Origin: Actinomycetota bacterium
Lineage (GTDB): Bacteria > Actinomycetota > Acidimicrobiia > IMCC26256 > JACDBD01
Direction of reading: 5' to 3'
DNA length: 15,520 nt
NCBI GenBank assembly: GCA_013695115.1
Contig: JACDBD010000407.1
Coordinates: 1 to 15,520, forward strand
Shown here piece after piece: positions 1 to 6,532 of this stretch. A program made the position numbers and the translations under genes. The notes below the pieces were generated by a model, which was given only the letters and a program-made list of their open reading frames with translations, was not told the origin of the DNA and did not search any database. Numbering within the stretch: position 1 is the stretch's first letter; each line of letters opens with the position of its first letter.

Positions 1-346
1 AACCAACAGATCGGCGCTCGATTGGGAAGCGCCCGCCCGCCAGTCGGGAGTGCACGAGCTCGAAGCCGGCGATGAACAGCAGCGCGCCGGAGAACGCGGC
101 GTCGTGGACGAACTCGACGCCACCGCCCTCCCAGCCGTGGTACGCGACGCTGCCGATACCGACGAGCACGACCAGCAACCCGAACACCCGGGCCGCCCAC
201 GTTGGGAACCGGGCCCCGATCCACACCCCAATGACGATGTAGGCGAGCGCCGACAGCGTGTTCACCGGCTGGGCGAGGAGCCCGTCGCCCACGCGCTCGC
301 AGTCGGACGCGCCCGTCGCGAGGAGGAGGCCAAGCCCTTCCGTCAC
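1..346 (-). CDS. Ceramidase-like multi-pass membrane protein, N-terminal part (C-terminus beyond left edge)
   Basis: A minus-strand frame stays open from about position 370 to the left edge with no stop, so the gene is partial. It starts with GTG (346-344) or GTG six bases upstream (352-350). The protein shows DCERVGDGLLAQPVNTLSAL near residues 14-33, then hydrophobic runs (AYIVIGVWI; VFGLLVVLVGIGSVAYHGW), then VEFVHDAAFSGALLFIAGF. A Cys-Glu followed by QPVNT and a first membrane helix, then a helix ending in YH and an HD motif, recalls the alkaline ceramidase / CREST hydrolase superfamily, whose metal ligands are His and Asp residues at helix ends. That family call is from memory and moderate; the membrane-protein call is firm. 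It diverges from the small gene at 412 across about 65 bp. Nothing links it to the steroid genes. Confidence 0.6.
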   Translation of the reverse strand, partial: MTEGLGLLLATGASDCERVGDGLLAQPVNTLSALAYIVIGVWIGARFPTWAARVFGLLVVLVGIGSVAYHGWEGGGVEFVHDAAFSGALLFIAGFELVHSRLAGGRFPIERRSVG

Positions 347-401
347 ACCCACGCCTGTCGATATCCTTGGTGCGATTTCCCCCTGCTCGTCATCCGACTG
401 C

Positions 402-407
402 AGGAGG
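402..407 (+). promoter_or_regulatory. Ribosome binding site for the small gene at 412
   Basis: AGGAGG lies 4 nt before ATG at 412-414. This strong Shine-Dalgarno decides the start against the longer in-frame reading from GTG-type codons further upstream (around 367). Confidence 0.75.
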
Positions 408-411
408 GATA

Positions 412-669
412 ATGATCATCGATGATCGCGTCCGTCGCCAGATGTACCAGGACCTCGAGCAGGCCATCGGCGCCCGGTCGGCGGAGGCCCTGATGGCCCA
501 TCTGCCTCCGGTCGGCTGGGCCGACGTCGCCACGAAACGCGACCTCGACGCGCTCCGCGGCGAGCTCCGGGCTGAGGTGGCGAACTTGGGCCGCACCGTG
601 ATCTTCACGAACATCGCCTGCATGATCGGGGTGGGCGGCCTTGTGCTCGCCGCCGCCCAGCTCGCCTGA
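412..669 (+). CDS. Small coiled-coil protein with C-terminal membrane anchor, function unknown
   Basis: An 85-residue protein. The start is set by the AGGAGG Shine-Dalgarno just upstream. Residues 1-30 are charged and helical and are followed by LMAHLPPVGWADVATKRDLD. An amphipathic heptad-like stretch (about residues 42-60) follows, with repeated Leu/Ala and charged positions. The last about 25 residues (TNIACMIGVGGLVLAAAQLA) form a hydrophobic segment that should be a tail-anchor helix. I recall similar short proteins with an 'LMxHLPPxGWADVATKxDLxALR' pattern in Acidimicrobiia and other actinobacteria, usually as uncharacterised proteins with a terminal TM helix; this is from memory. The gene is convergent with ltp2, with 7 bp between stops. 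No function can be assigned. Confidence 0.72.
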   Translation: MIIDDRVRRQMYQDLEQAIGARSAEALMAHLPPVGWADVATKRDLDALRGELRAEVANLGRTVIFTNIACMIGVGGLVLAAAQLA

Positions 670-676
670 ACCCGAC

Positions 677-1897
677 TCAACGGTCGACGCCGAGGACCAC
701 CGCGCTGGTCGGGACCATCGTCCCCGCGGTGACGAGCACGTGCTCGACCCCGTCGACCTGGTTCACCGACGTACCCCGCACCTGGCGCACGCCCTCCGCA
801 ATGCCGTTCATGCCGTGGATGTACGCCTCGCCGAGCTGGCCGCCGTGGGTGTTGATCGGGAGCTTGCCGCCGAGCTCGATGGTGCCGTCGCGCACGAAGT
901 CTTTGGCTTCGCCCCGCGCGCAGAAGCCGAACTCCTCGAGCTGGGGGAAGACGAGCGGGGTGAAATGGTCGTAGATGATCGCGGTCTGCATGTCGTCGGG
1001 GCCGAGACCGGTGGTGTTCCAGAGCTGACGCGCGACCAGGCCCATCTCGGGCAGCCCGGTGATGCGCTCGCGGTAGTAGCTGGTCATCATGTCCTGGTCC
1101 TCGCCCGCCCCCTGGGCCGCCGACCGGATCACTGCCGGCGGATTGGGAAGATCGCGGGCGCGCTCAAGCGAGGTGACGACGAGCGCCTGGGCGCCGTCGC
1201 TCTCCTGACAGCAGTCGAGCAGGTGCAGTGGCTCGACGATCCAGCGCGACGCCTGGTGCTCGTCGAGCGTGATCGGCTTGCCGTAGAACCAGGCCTTGGG
1301 GTTGGTGGCGGCGTGCTTGCGGTCCGCCACCGCTACGCGCCCGAAATCCTCGCTCGTCGCCCCGTACTCGTGCATGTAGCGCGTCGCGAACATCGCTACC
1401 CACTGCGCCGGGGTCAGCAGTCCGAACGGCGCGTACCAGGAAAAGTGCGCTTGGTCGGCGGTGGTGACCGGCGGGCGGTCGTGATCCGCAACCCCCAGAA
1501 CTCGGAGTCGTTGGTCCTGCACGCCGGCGCCGAAGCGCCGCCCCGACCGCTCGTTGAACGCCCGGTAGCAGACGACGTAGTCGGCAACGCCGGCGTTCAC
1601 GGCCAGCACCGCCTGCTGCACGGTGCCGCACGCGGCGCCGCCGCCGTGGTGGATCCGGGAGAAGAAGGAGAGCTCGCCGATGCCGAGGTTGCGGGCGATC
1701 TCGATCTCGGGATTGGTGTCCGCGGTGTACGTGACCATCCCGTCGATCTGGCTGGGCTCGAGGCTGGCGTCGGCGATGGCGGCTTCGACGGCTTCGCACG
1801 CGAGGCGGAGCTCGGAGCGACCCGATTCCTTCGAGAACTCGGTGGCGCCGATGCCGACGACCGCGGCCGCGTCGCGCAGCTCGTTTCTCTCGCTCAT
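677..1897 (-). CDS. ltp2: Ltp2-type steroid side-chain retro-aldolase (thiolase-fold lipid-transfer protein)
   Basis: A 406-residue thiolase-fold protein very like mycobacterial Ltp2 (Rv3540c, 386 residues, from memory). Shared stretches include GIGATEFSKESGRSELRLA near the N-terminus, HHGGGAACGTVQ (Cys90 at the thiolase nucleophile position), VADRKHAATNPKAWFYGKPI, LLDCCQESDGAQALVVTS, YDHFTP (Tyr309) and NTHGGQLGEAYIHGMNG (Tyr359). Ltp2 cleaves 17-hydroxy-3-oxo-4-pregnene-20-carboxyl-CoA to androstenedione and propionyl-CoA. Two tyrosines in the YDHFTP and GEAYIHG motifs have been proposed as catalytic, and both are present. It needs the DUF35 domain of ChsH2 as partner, encoded in the same operon. 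ATG overlaps the chsH1 stop as ATGA. Residues 129-140 look like an insertion relative to relatives I recall. The cognate substrate could be sterol or bile-acid derived. Confidence 0.92.
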   Translation of the reverse strand: MSERNELRDAAAVVGIGATEFSKESGRSELRLACEAVEAAIADASLEPSQIDGMVTYTADTNPEIEIARNLGIGELSFFSRIHHGGGAACGTVQQAVLAVNAGVADYVVCYRAFNERSGRRFGAGVQDQRLRVLGVADHDRPPVTTADQAHFSWYAPFGLLTPAQWVAMFATRYMHEYGATSEDFGRVAVADRKHAATNPKAWFYGKPITLDEHQASRWIVEPLHLLDCCQESDGAQALVVTSLERARDLPNPPAVIRSAAQGAGEDQDMMTSYYRERITGLPEMGLVARQLWNTTGLGPDDMQTAIIYDHFTPLVFPQLEEFGFCARGEAKDFVRDGTIELGGKLPINTHGGQLGEAYIHGMNGIAEGVRQVRGTSVNQVDGVEHVLVTAGTMVPTSAVVLGVDR

Positions 1898-2307
1898 GGC
1901 AACTCGAGCGTGACCGTGCCGGTCACGTGGTCGCCGAGTTTGTTCGCGCCCCGCACCTCGACCTCGACCACGCCGTCGTCCTTCTTGGCGATCTTGCCGG
2001 TCATGGTCATGGTGTCGCCCGGGTAGTTCGGAGCGCCCAGGCGGATGTTCACGCGCTTGAGGACGGCGTCGGGCCCGGCCCAGTCGGTGATGAACCGTCC
2101 GACGAAGCCGTTGGTCGAGAGGATATTCATGAAGATGTCGGGCGAGCCCCGCTCCTGGGCCAGGCCGGGGTCATGGTGCACGTCCTGGTAGTCGCGCGAC
2201 GCGATGGCGGTCGAGACGATCAGGGTGCGGGTGAGGGGGATGGCGAGCTCGGGGAGCTGGTCGCCGACGTCCACGTCGTCATACCGGAGAGAGGTGGTCG
2301 CGGTCAT
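1894..2307 (-). CDS. chsH1: ChsH1-type MaoC-like enoyl-CoA hydratase subunit
   Basis: A 137-residue single hotdog-fold protein, close to Mtb ChsH1 (Rv3541c, about 129 residues). The R-hydratase motif reads SRDYQDVHHDP, aligning with the classical SGDxNPIHxDP. The catalytic pair would be Asp39 and His44. Downstream SPDIFMNILSTNG and APNYPGDTM are also ChsH1-like. In Mtb, ChsH1 pairs with the N-terminal domain of ChsH2 as an alpha2beta2 heterotetramer and hydrates the C-22 double bond of 3-oxo-4,17-pregnadiene-20-carboxyl-CoA, supplying the substrate of Ltp2. ChsH2 here has lost the His of this motif, so ChsH1 should be the catalytic half. ATG overlaps the stop of the upstream ACAD (ATGA), and its own stop overlaps the ltp2 ATG. 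This points to translational coupling. The ATG at 2307 matches the usual N-terminus; nothing upstream fits. Confidence 0.9.
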   Translation of the reverse strand: MTATTSLRYDDVDVGDQLPELAIPLTRTLIVSTAIASRDYQDVHHDPGLAQERGSPDIFMNILSTNGFVGRFITDWAGPDAVLKRVNIRLGAPNYPGDTMTMTGKIAKKDDGVVEVEVRGANKLGDHVTGTVTLELP

Positions 2308-3422
2308 GCCGGTGTGTAGTCCTTGAGCGTGCGTCCGAGCCGGGCCAGCTGGGCGCTGGCGCCGCCCAGCGTCACCTCGATCTGCTTGCCCCAGAGGAAG
2401 TAGCGGTGCACCGGGTAGTCGACGTCCGCGCCCATCCCCCCGTGGAGGTGCTGGGTGATGTGGACGACCCGCTGGCCGCCCTCGGCCGCCCACCACTTCG
2501 CCACCATCACCTCACGGGTCGCGTCGAGGCCGGCGGTCAGCCGCCACGCCGCCTGCCAGAGGGTCACGCGCATGGCTTCGGTGTCGATGTAGGCGTCGGC
2601 GGCCTTGAGGGCGACGCCCTGGAAGGTGGACAGGGGCCGGCCGAACTGCTGGCGCTGCGACGTGTAGTCGGCGGCCAGCCGCAGCGCGCCCTCGGCTACG
2701 CCGACCTGGAGCGCGCCCAGACCGACGAGGGCGCGGTCGACCATGCCCGTGAGGATGCGGGAGCCATCGGCGACGTCGCCCAGCGGCTCGGCGGGCGCGC
2801 CGGCGAACGTGAGGTGCGCGACCCGTGACCGGTCGGTGGTCTCGGCGACGACGCGCTCGATGCCGGATCCGGTCGGGTCGACGAGAAACACGCCGACCTC
2901 GTCCTCTCCGATCGACGCGGGGATGAGGACGCGGGTCGCCACGTGCGCTGCGGGCACGCTGGGCTTGGCCCCGTCGAGTCGCCACCCGTCGCCATCGCGG
3001 GTCGCGGTGACGGACGGGCGGAACGGGTCGTTGGCGCCGGGCTCGGCGAGCGCGGCGGTGAGGATGAGGTCGCCGCTGGCGACGCCGGGCAGCCACTCCT
3101 GCTGCTGGGCAGGGGTTCCGTGTTCGGCGATCGGCAGCGCGCCGAGTACGACCGTGGGCCACAAGGGAACCGGGGCGACGTGCCGGCCCTGCTGCTCGAG
3201 GAGGAGGCACAGCTCGATCAAACCGAGGCCGTTGCCGCCGAGCTCCTCGGAGACGGCGAGGGCGAGCAGCCCCGCGTCAGCGAGCGCGCGCCACAGCTCC
3301 CGGTCGATCCGCTCGTTACTGCGCTCGATCTCCCTGACCCGCTCGACCGACGCGTGGCCGGCGAAGACCTGGCCGGCGAGTTGCTCGACCGTCTCCTGCT
3401 CCTCCGACAACGAGAAGTCCAT
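2304..3422 (-). CDS. Acyl-CoA dehydrogenase, beta subunit of steroid-type alpha2beta2 ACAD (FadE27/FadE28-like)
   Basis: A 372-residue protein starting MDFSLSEEQETVEQL, the usual N-terminus of the smaller ACAD subunits in steroid clusters. Family-typical stretches are RELWRALADAGLLALAV, EELGGNGLGLIELC, YTSQRQQFGRPLSTFQGVA (residues about 245-263) and, near the C-terminus, HLHGGMGADVDYPVHRYFLW. In mycobacteria such subunits (FadE28/ChsE1, FadE27/ChsE5) pair with an alpha subunit to form an alpha2beta2 enzyme with one FAD site per alpha-beta interface. The ELWRALADAG, TFQ, AAWRL and HRYFLWGKQ features look closer to FadE27 than to FadE28 as I recall them. The partner should be the alpha-type ACAD at 4450-5628, two genes upstream. 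ATG lies 2 bp after the chsH2 stop, with GGAG 8 nt upstream. A paralogue lies at 14603-15520. Confidence 0.88.
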   Translation of the reverse strand: MDFSLSEEQETVEQLAGQVFAGHASVERVREIERSNERIDRELWRALADAGLLALAVSEELGGNGLGLIELCLLLEQQGRHVAPVPLWPTVVLGALPIAEHGTPAQQQEWLPGVASGDLILTAALAEPGANDPFRPSVTATRDGDGWRLDGAKPSVPAAHVATRVLIPASIGEDEVGVFLVDPTGSGIERVVAETTDRSRVAHLTFAGAPAEPLGDVADGSRILTGMVDRALVGLGALQVGVAEGALRLAADYTSQRQQFGRPLSTFQGVALKAADAYIDTEAMRVTLWQAAWRLTAGLDATREVMVAKWWAAEGGQRVVHITQHLHGGMGADVDYPVHRYFLWGKQIEVTLGGASAQLARLGRTLKDYTPA

Positions 3423-3424
3423 CT

Positions 3425-4453
3425 CTATTGCTCCGCTCGCTGCGGGCCGGGCCATCCCTCATCGGGTTGGCCGGCCCGCGGGCGCTCGCTCCGCACTGGG
3501 TGGAAGGCGGGCAGCGTGAGGTCGGGGTCGTGCTCGATCCATTCGACTTCGACCGGCATACCGACCCGCACGTCGGCAGCATCGACGCCGACCAGGTTCG
3601 CGACCAGGCGGGTCCCCTCGTCGAGCTCGATGAGCCCGATCGGCAGCGGGTAGTCGAATGCCGGCACCTGCGGGTAGTGGTTCACGACGTAGCTGTATAC
3701 GGTGCCGCGCCCGCCGGCTTCGACCGCGTCCCACTCGTACGACCGGCACTTCGCGCACACGGGTCGGGGTGGGTGGCGCAGCTCCTGGCACTGCGTGCAC
3801 CGCTGGATGAGGAGCCGGTGCTCCTTGGCTCCCGCGAACCAGAAGGCGTTGTCCTGCGTGAGCGCGGGTCGGGGCCGCTTGGGGCGGGGCTTCGACCCGT
3901 CGCCGTCCTGCGTCGCGCCCCGTCCGGTCCCCGGCTTGAACTTCAGGATGCGGAACCGCATCGTGCCGACGAGCTCGCCGTCCTCGGTTCGGTACTCGAC
4001 CCGGGTGGTCACGAAGTGCCCCACGCCGAGGCCGGTGGCCTTCTCGTCGGAGACCGCCTCGATGATCGTGCTCGTCGACAGGTGATCACCGAGGTGGAGG
4101 TAGCGGTGGTACTCCTGCTCGCAGTTCGTCGCCACCACCGACGTGAACCCGGCCGAGTCGAGCAGGTTCATCAGCTCGTCGCGGGGGTTGCCGCCATCGG
4201 TGGGCCGAGGGCGGACGCCCCGCATGACCCAGGCCTGGAGCATCACCGGCGGCGGGACGATCTGGCCGTGCACCGAGTTCGCGGCGGCGTCGGCGTCGAC
4301 GTAGACCGGGTTGTCGTCGCCGATGGCCTCGACCCAGTGGCGGATCATCGGCTGGTTGACCGGGTCGGCGCCGCGCTCGGGCCCGCCGGCCTCCTTGCCC
4401 TCGAACGACTTGAGCTGGGCGACGAAGTCGGTCGCGTCGGCAGTCGTGGTCAT
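3425..4453 (-). CDS. chsH2: ChsH2-type bifunctional protein: MaoC-like hotdog domain plus DUF35 OB-fold domain
   Basis: A 342-residue two-domain protein. Residues about 1-180 form a MaoC-like hotdog domain in which the hydratase motif reads AIGDDNPVYVDAD: Asp46 is kept but the catalytic His is Tyr51. Family knowledge says ChsH2 is the non-catalytic, substrate-binding half of the ChsH1-ChsH2 hydratase. A basic, Pro-rich linker (about 186-197, PKRPRPA) leads to a DUF35 domain with a zinc ribbon (CTQC at 219-222, CAKC at 233-236) and an OB-fold (GRGTVYSYVVNHYPQVPAF...). The DUF35 part of ChsH2 binds and activates the Ltp2 aldolase, so this protein bridges hydration and C-C cleavage. ATG overlaps the upstream ACAD stop as ATGA. 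Length and domain order match Mtb Rv3542c. Confidence 0.92.
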   Translation of the reverse strand: MTTTADATDFVAQLKSFEGKEAGGPERGADPVNQPMIRHWVEAIGDDNPVYVDADAAANSVHGQIVPPPVMLQAWVMRGVRPRPTDGGNPRDELMNLLDSAGFTSVVATNCEQEYHRYLHLGDHLSTSTIIEAVSDEKATGLGVGHFVTTRVEYRTEDGELVGTMRFRILKFKPGTGRGATQDGDGSKPRPKRPRPALTQDNAFWFAGAKEHRLLIQRCTQCQELRHPPRPVCAKCRSYEWDAVEAGGRGTVYSYVVNHYPQVPAFDYPLPIGLIELDEGTRLVANLVGVDAADVRVGMPVEVEWIEHDPDLTLPAFHPVRSERPRAGQPDEGWPGPQRAEQ

Positions 4454-5628
4454 CGGGCCTGTCGGGCCATGCCGAGACCGGCGGTGGCGACGATCTCGCG
4501 CTGGATCTCGTTCACGCCGCCGCCGAACGTGTTGATCTGCGCCGCCCGCCCGGCCCGCTCGAGGTCACCGTGGAGCACCGCGCCGGGCGAGCCCTCGGTC
4601 AGGTAGCCGGCGGCGCCGACGATCCCGAGGAGCGTGCGGTACACGTCGACGAGCGTCTCGGTGCCGTACACCTTCACCGCCGACGAGTCGGCGGGCGCGA
4701 GCGTCTCGGTCGCGACCGCGCTCGCCATCCGCCAGTTCAGGAGCTTCATCGCCTCGAGTCGCGCGTGGGTGCGGGCCAGGTCCATCTGCACCCACGGGAG
4801 GTCGATCATCACCCCGCCCTCGCCGGAGTCGGTGTCGCGGCACCACTCGAGCACCTCGCCCCAGAGCCGGTGCGCGAGCCCGCCCATCGCCGCCAGCCCG
4901 ACCCGCTCGTGGTTGAGCTGGGTGGTGATGAGCCGCCAACCCGCGTTCACCTTGCCGACAACATTGTCCTTGGGCGCACGGACGTCGTCGTAGTACGTCG
5001 CGGTGGTGACGTTGCCACCGACGGTGACGATGGGCGTCCACTTGAACCCGTCCGACGAGGTGGGCACGACGATGATCGAGATGCCCTTGTGCTTGGGCGC
5101 GTCGGCGTCGGTGCGACACGCCAGCCAGACGTAGTCGGCCTGGTTGGCGCCGCTGGTGAACACCTTGTTGCCGTTGATGACCCACTCGTCGCCGTCGAGC
5201 ACCGCGCGCGTGCGCAGCGACGCCAGGTCGGTGCCGGCCTCGGGCTCGGTGTAGCCGATGGCGAAGTTGATCTCGCCGGCGAGGATGCCGGGGAGGAAGA
5301 ACGCCTTCTGCTCGTCGGAGCCGAAGCGCATGATCGTCGGCCCGACGGTGTTGAGGGTCACGAACGGGAACGGCGCGCCCGCCCGCTGGACCTCGTCGAA
5401 GAAGACGAACTGGTCGGTGGCGGGGCGGCCCTGGCCGCCGAACTCCTCGGGCCAGCCGACACCGAGCCAGCCGTCCTTCCCCATGCGGCGCAGGAGCGAG
5501 TGGAACAGCTCGCCGCCCTCGCCCGGCTGCCCGAGCTCGTCCCGCACCTCGGGAGTCAGCAGCGCGGCGAAGTACTCGCGCAGCTCCTTGCGCAAGGCCT
5601 GCTGTTCGGGGGTGTACTCGAGAAACAT
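4450..5628 (-). CDS. Acyl-CoA dehydrogenase, alpha subunit of steroid-type alpha2beta2 ACAD (FadE26/FadE29-like)
   Basis: A 392-residue ACAD whose N-terminus MFLEYTPEQQALRKELREYF matches FadE29 (MFIDLTPEQ...) and FadE26, which fixes the ATG start. Visible motifs are MGKDGWLGVGWPEEFGGQG (50-67), YTEPEAGTDLASLRT (126-140, acyl-CoA/FAD loop), TTQLNHERVGL (235-245) and a C-terminal NTFGGGVNEIQREIV. The Glu of NHERV (Glu241) falls where isovaleryl-CoA dehydrogenase has its catalytic Glu254, while the C-terminal 'YEGT' Glu of MCAD is absent (GGG); assigning Glu241 as base is inference. The C-terminal third (SPGAVLHGDLER) resembles FadE26/ChsE4 more than FadE29/ChsE2, although the gene sits in an igr-like operon. 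It is the first gene of the operon. A KstR-like operator touches its start codon and there is no room for a Shine-Dalgarno downstream of it. Confidence 0.9.
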   Translation of the reverse strand: MFLEYTPEQQALRKELREYFAALLTPEVRDELGQPGEGGELFHSLLRRMGKDGWLGVGWPEEFGGQGRPATDQFVFFDEVQRAGAPFPFVTLNTVGPTIMRFGSDEQKAFFLPGILAGEINFAIGYTEPEAGTDLASLRTRAVLDGDEWVINGNKVFTSGANQADYVWLACRTDADAPKHKGISIIVVPTSSDGFKWTPIVTVGGNVTTATYYDDVRAPKDNVVGKVNAGWRLITTQLNHERVGLAAMGGLAHRLWGEVLEWCRDTDSGEGGVMIDLPWVQMDLARTHARLEAMKLLNWRMASAVATETLAPADSSAVKVYGTETLVDVYRTLLGIVGAAGYLTEGSPGAVLHGDLERAGRAAQINTFGGGVNEIQREIVATAGLGMARQAR

Positions 5629-5641
5629 AGAACGAGTTCTA
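5628..5641. promoter_or_regulatory. KstR-type operator (perfect palindrome) between divergent genes
   Basis: TAGAACGAGTTCTA is symmetric except for the 2-bp centre and matches the published KstR consensus TnnAACnnGTTnnA. It fills most of the 19 bp between the ATG of the ACAD-alpha gene (minus, 5628) and the ATG of the thioesterase (plus, 5648), and its first base is the A of the minus-strand ATG. A repressor bound here would block both promoters. The KstR-like gene at 12223-12810 is the obvious candidate regulator (inference). Confidence 0.82.
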
Positions 5642-5647
5642 AATCTA

Positions 5648-6514
5648 ATGCAGCGTCGCCGGAGGCGCCGCGGGCCCTACGTTTGCCCGATCGCAGAGCC
5701 CGAGTTCGACATCGAGGCGGTCGTCGCCGAGACGATCGAGTTCGTCACCGTCCGCCCCGACGGCGACGCCTGGGTCGGCGACGCCCCCGACTGGTGGGGC
5801 ACGCAGCTCTTCGGCGGGTTCATCCTCGGCCAGGCCACCTACGCCGCGACCCGCGTCGCGCCGGAGGGAAGGCGCATCCACTCGCTGCACGGCTACTTCC
5901 TGCGGCCGATCATGGCGGGCGCGCAGCTGTCGTACCGGATCGCCCCGGTGCGGGAGGGACGCACGTTCTCCATCCACCGGCTCGAGGCGAGCCAGCAGGG
6001 CAAGCCGGTGTTCACGATGACGTACTCGTTCACGGCCGACACCGAGGGGTACGAGTACGAGCTGCCGATGGCCGACGTTCCCCCGCCCGACGATCTGGAG
6101 ACAGGGTTCGGGCCCGGCGGTCCCTGGGAGGGCGCCTGGCTGGGGCCCACGCCGCCGGAGCCGGACGGCACCATGCGCTCGACCCACCGGGCCTGGAATC
6201 GGATCGGCACGCCACTGCCGGACGATCGCCACCTGCACGCCGCGCTCATCGCCTTCGCCACCGACACCACTGGCACCGGCGGCCGCCCTCTCCATCTCGA
6301 CGGTGACGTCCGCGGGATGATCAGCATCGACCACGCCGCCTGGTTCCATCGCACGCTGCGCGCCGACGACTGGCACTTCTACGACGTGCACTCCCTGGTC
6401 AACACCGGCGGACGCGGACTCTTGCGCGGCACGCTGTACGGCCCCGACCGGCACGTCGCGGTGTCGGTTGCGCAGGAGATGCTGCTCCGCCCGTACGAGT
6501 CCTTCCCTGATTGA
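5648..6514 (+). CDS. TesB-type (double-hotdog) acyl-CoA thioesterase II
   Basis: A 288-residue protein, the normal length for TesB-type thioesterases. The first hotdog contains DWWGTQLFGGFILGQA (residues 48-63) and SLHGYFLRPIMAG (79-91). The second contains AFATDTTG (Asp206), SIDHAAWFHRTLRADDWHFY, HSLVNTGGRGL (Ser249) and VAQEMLLRP (Gln276). Asp206, Ser249 and Gln276 fit the Asp/Thr-Ser/Gln active site of TesB. It hydrolyses acyl-CoA to free acid and CoA. In this setting it may release CoA from stalled steroid acyl-CoAs (inference). ATG at 5648 is the only standard start codon in frame before residue 89, and it gives an odd MQRRRRRRG N-terminus. No Shine-Dalgarno can be seen; the KstR-like operator ends 6 bp before ATG, so a leaderless mRNA is likely. 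It is convergent with the hydrolase at 6533, with an 18-bp gap. Confidence 0.9.
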   Translation: MQRRRRRRGPYVCPIAEPEFDIEAVVAETIEFVTVRPDGDAWVGDAPDWWGTQLFGGFILGQATYAATRVAPEGRRIHSLHGYFLRPIMAGAQLSYRIAPVREGRTFSIHRLEASQQGKPVFTMTYSFTADTEGYEYELPMADVPPPDDLETGFGPGGPWEGAWLGPTPPEPDGTMRSTHRAWNRIGTPLPDDRHLHAALIAFATDTTGTGGRPLHLDGDVRGMISIDHAAWFHRTLRADDWHFYDVHSLVNTGGRGLLRGTLYGPDRHVAVSVAQEMLLRPYESFPD

Positions 6515-6532
6515 GGCCTGGGGAGTACCGGT

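Noticed and set aside
641..2026. Long plus-strand open frame of 461 codons
   Set aside because: It is the antisense of ltp2 and chsH1. High GC keeps opposite frames open; the protein is Arg/Asp/Gly-rich with no recognisable motif, while the minus strand has clear family signatures.
3428..6306. Overlapping long plus-strand frames (3428-4606 and 4570-6306)
   Set aside because: They are shadows of chsH2, the alpha ACAD and, in part, the thioesterase, with biased low-complexity composition.
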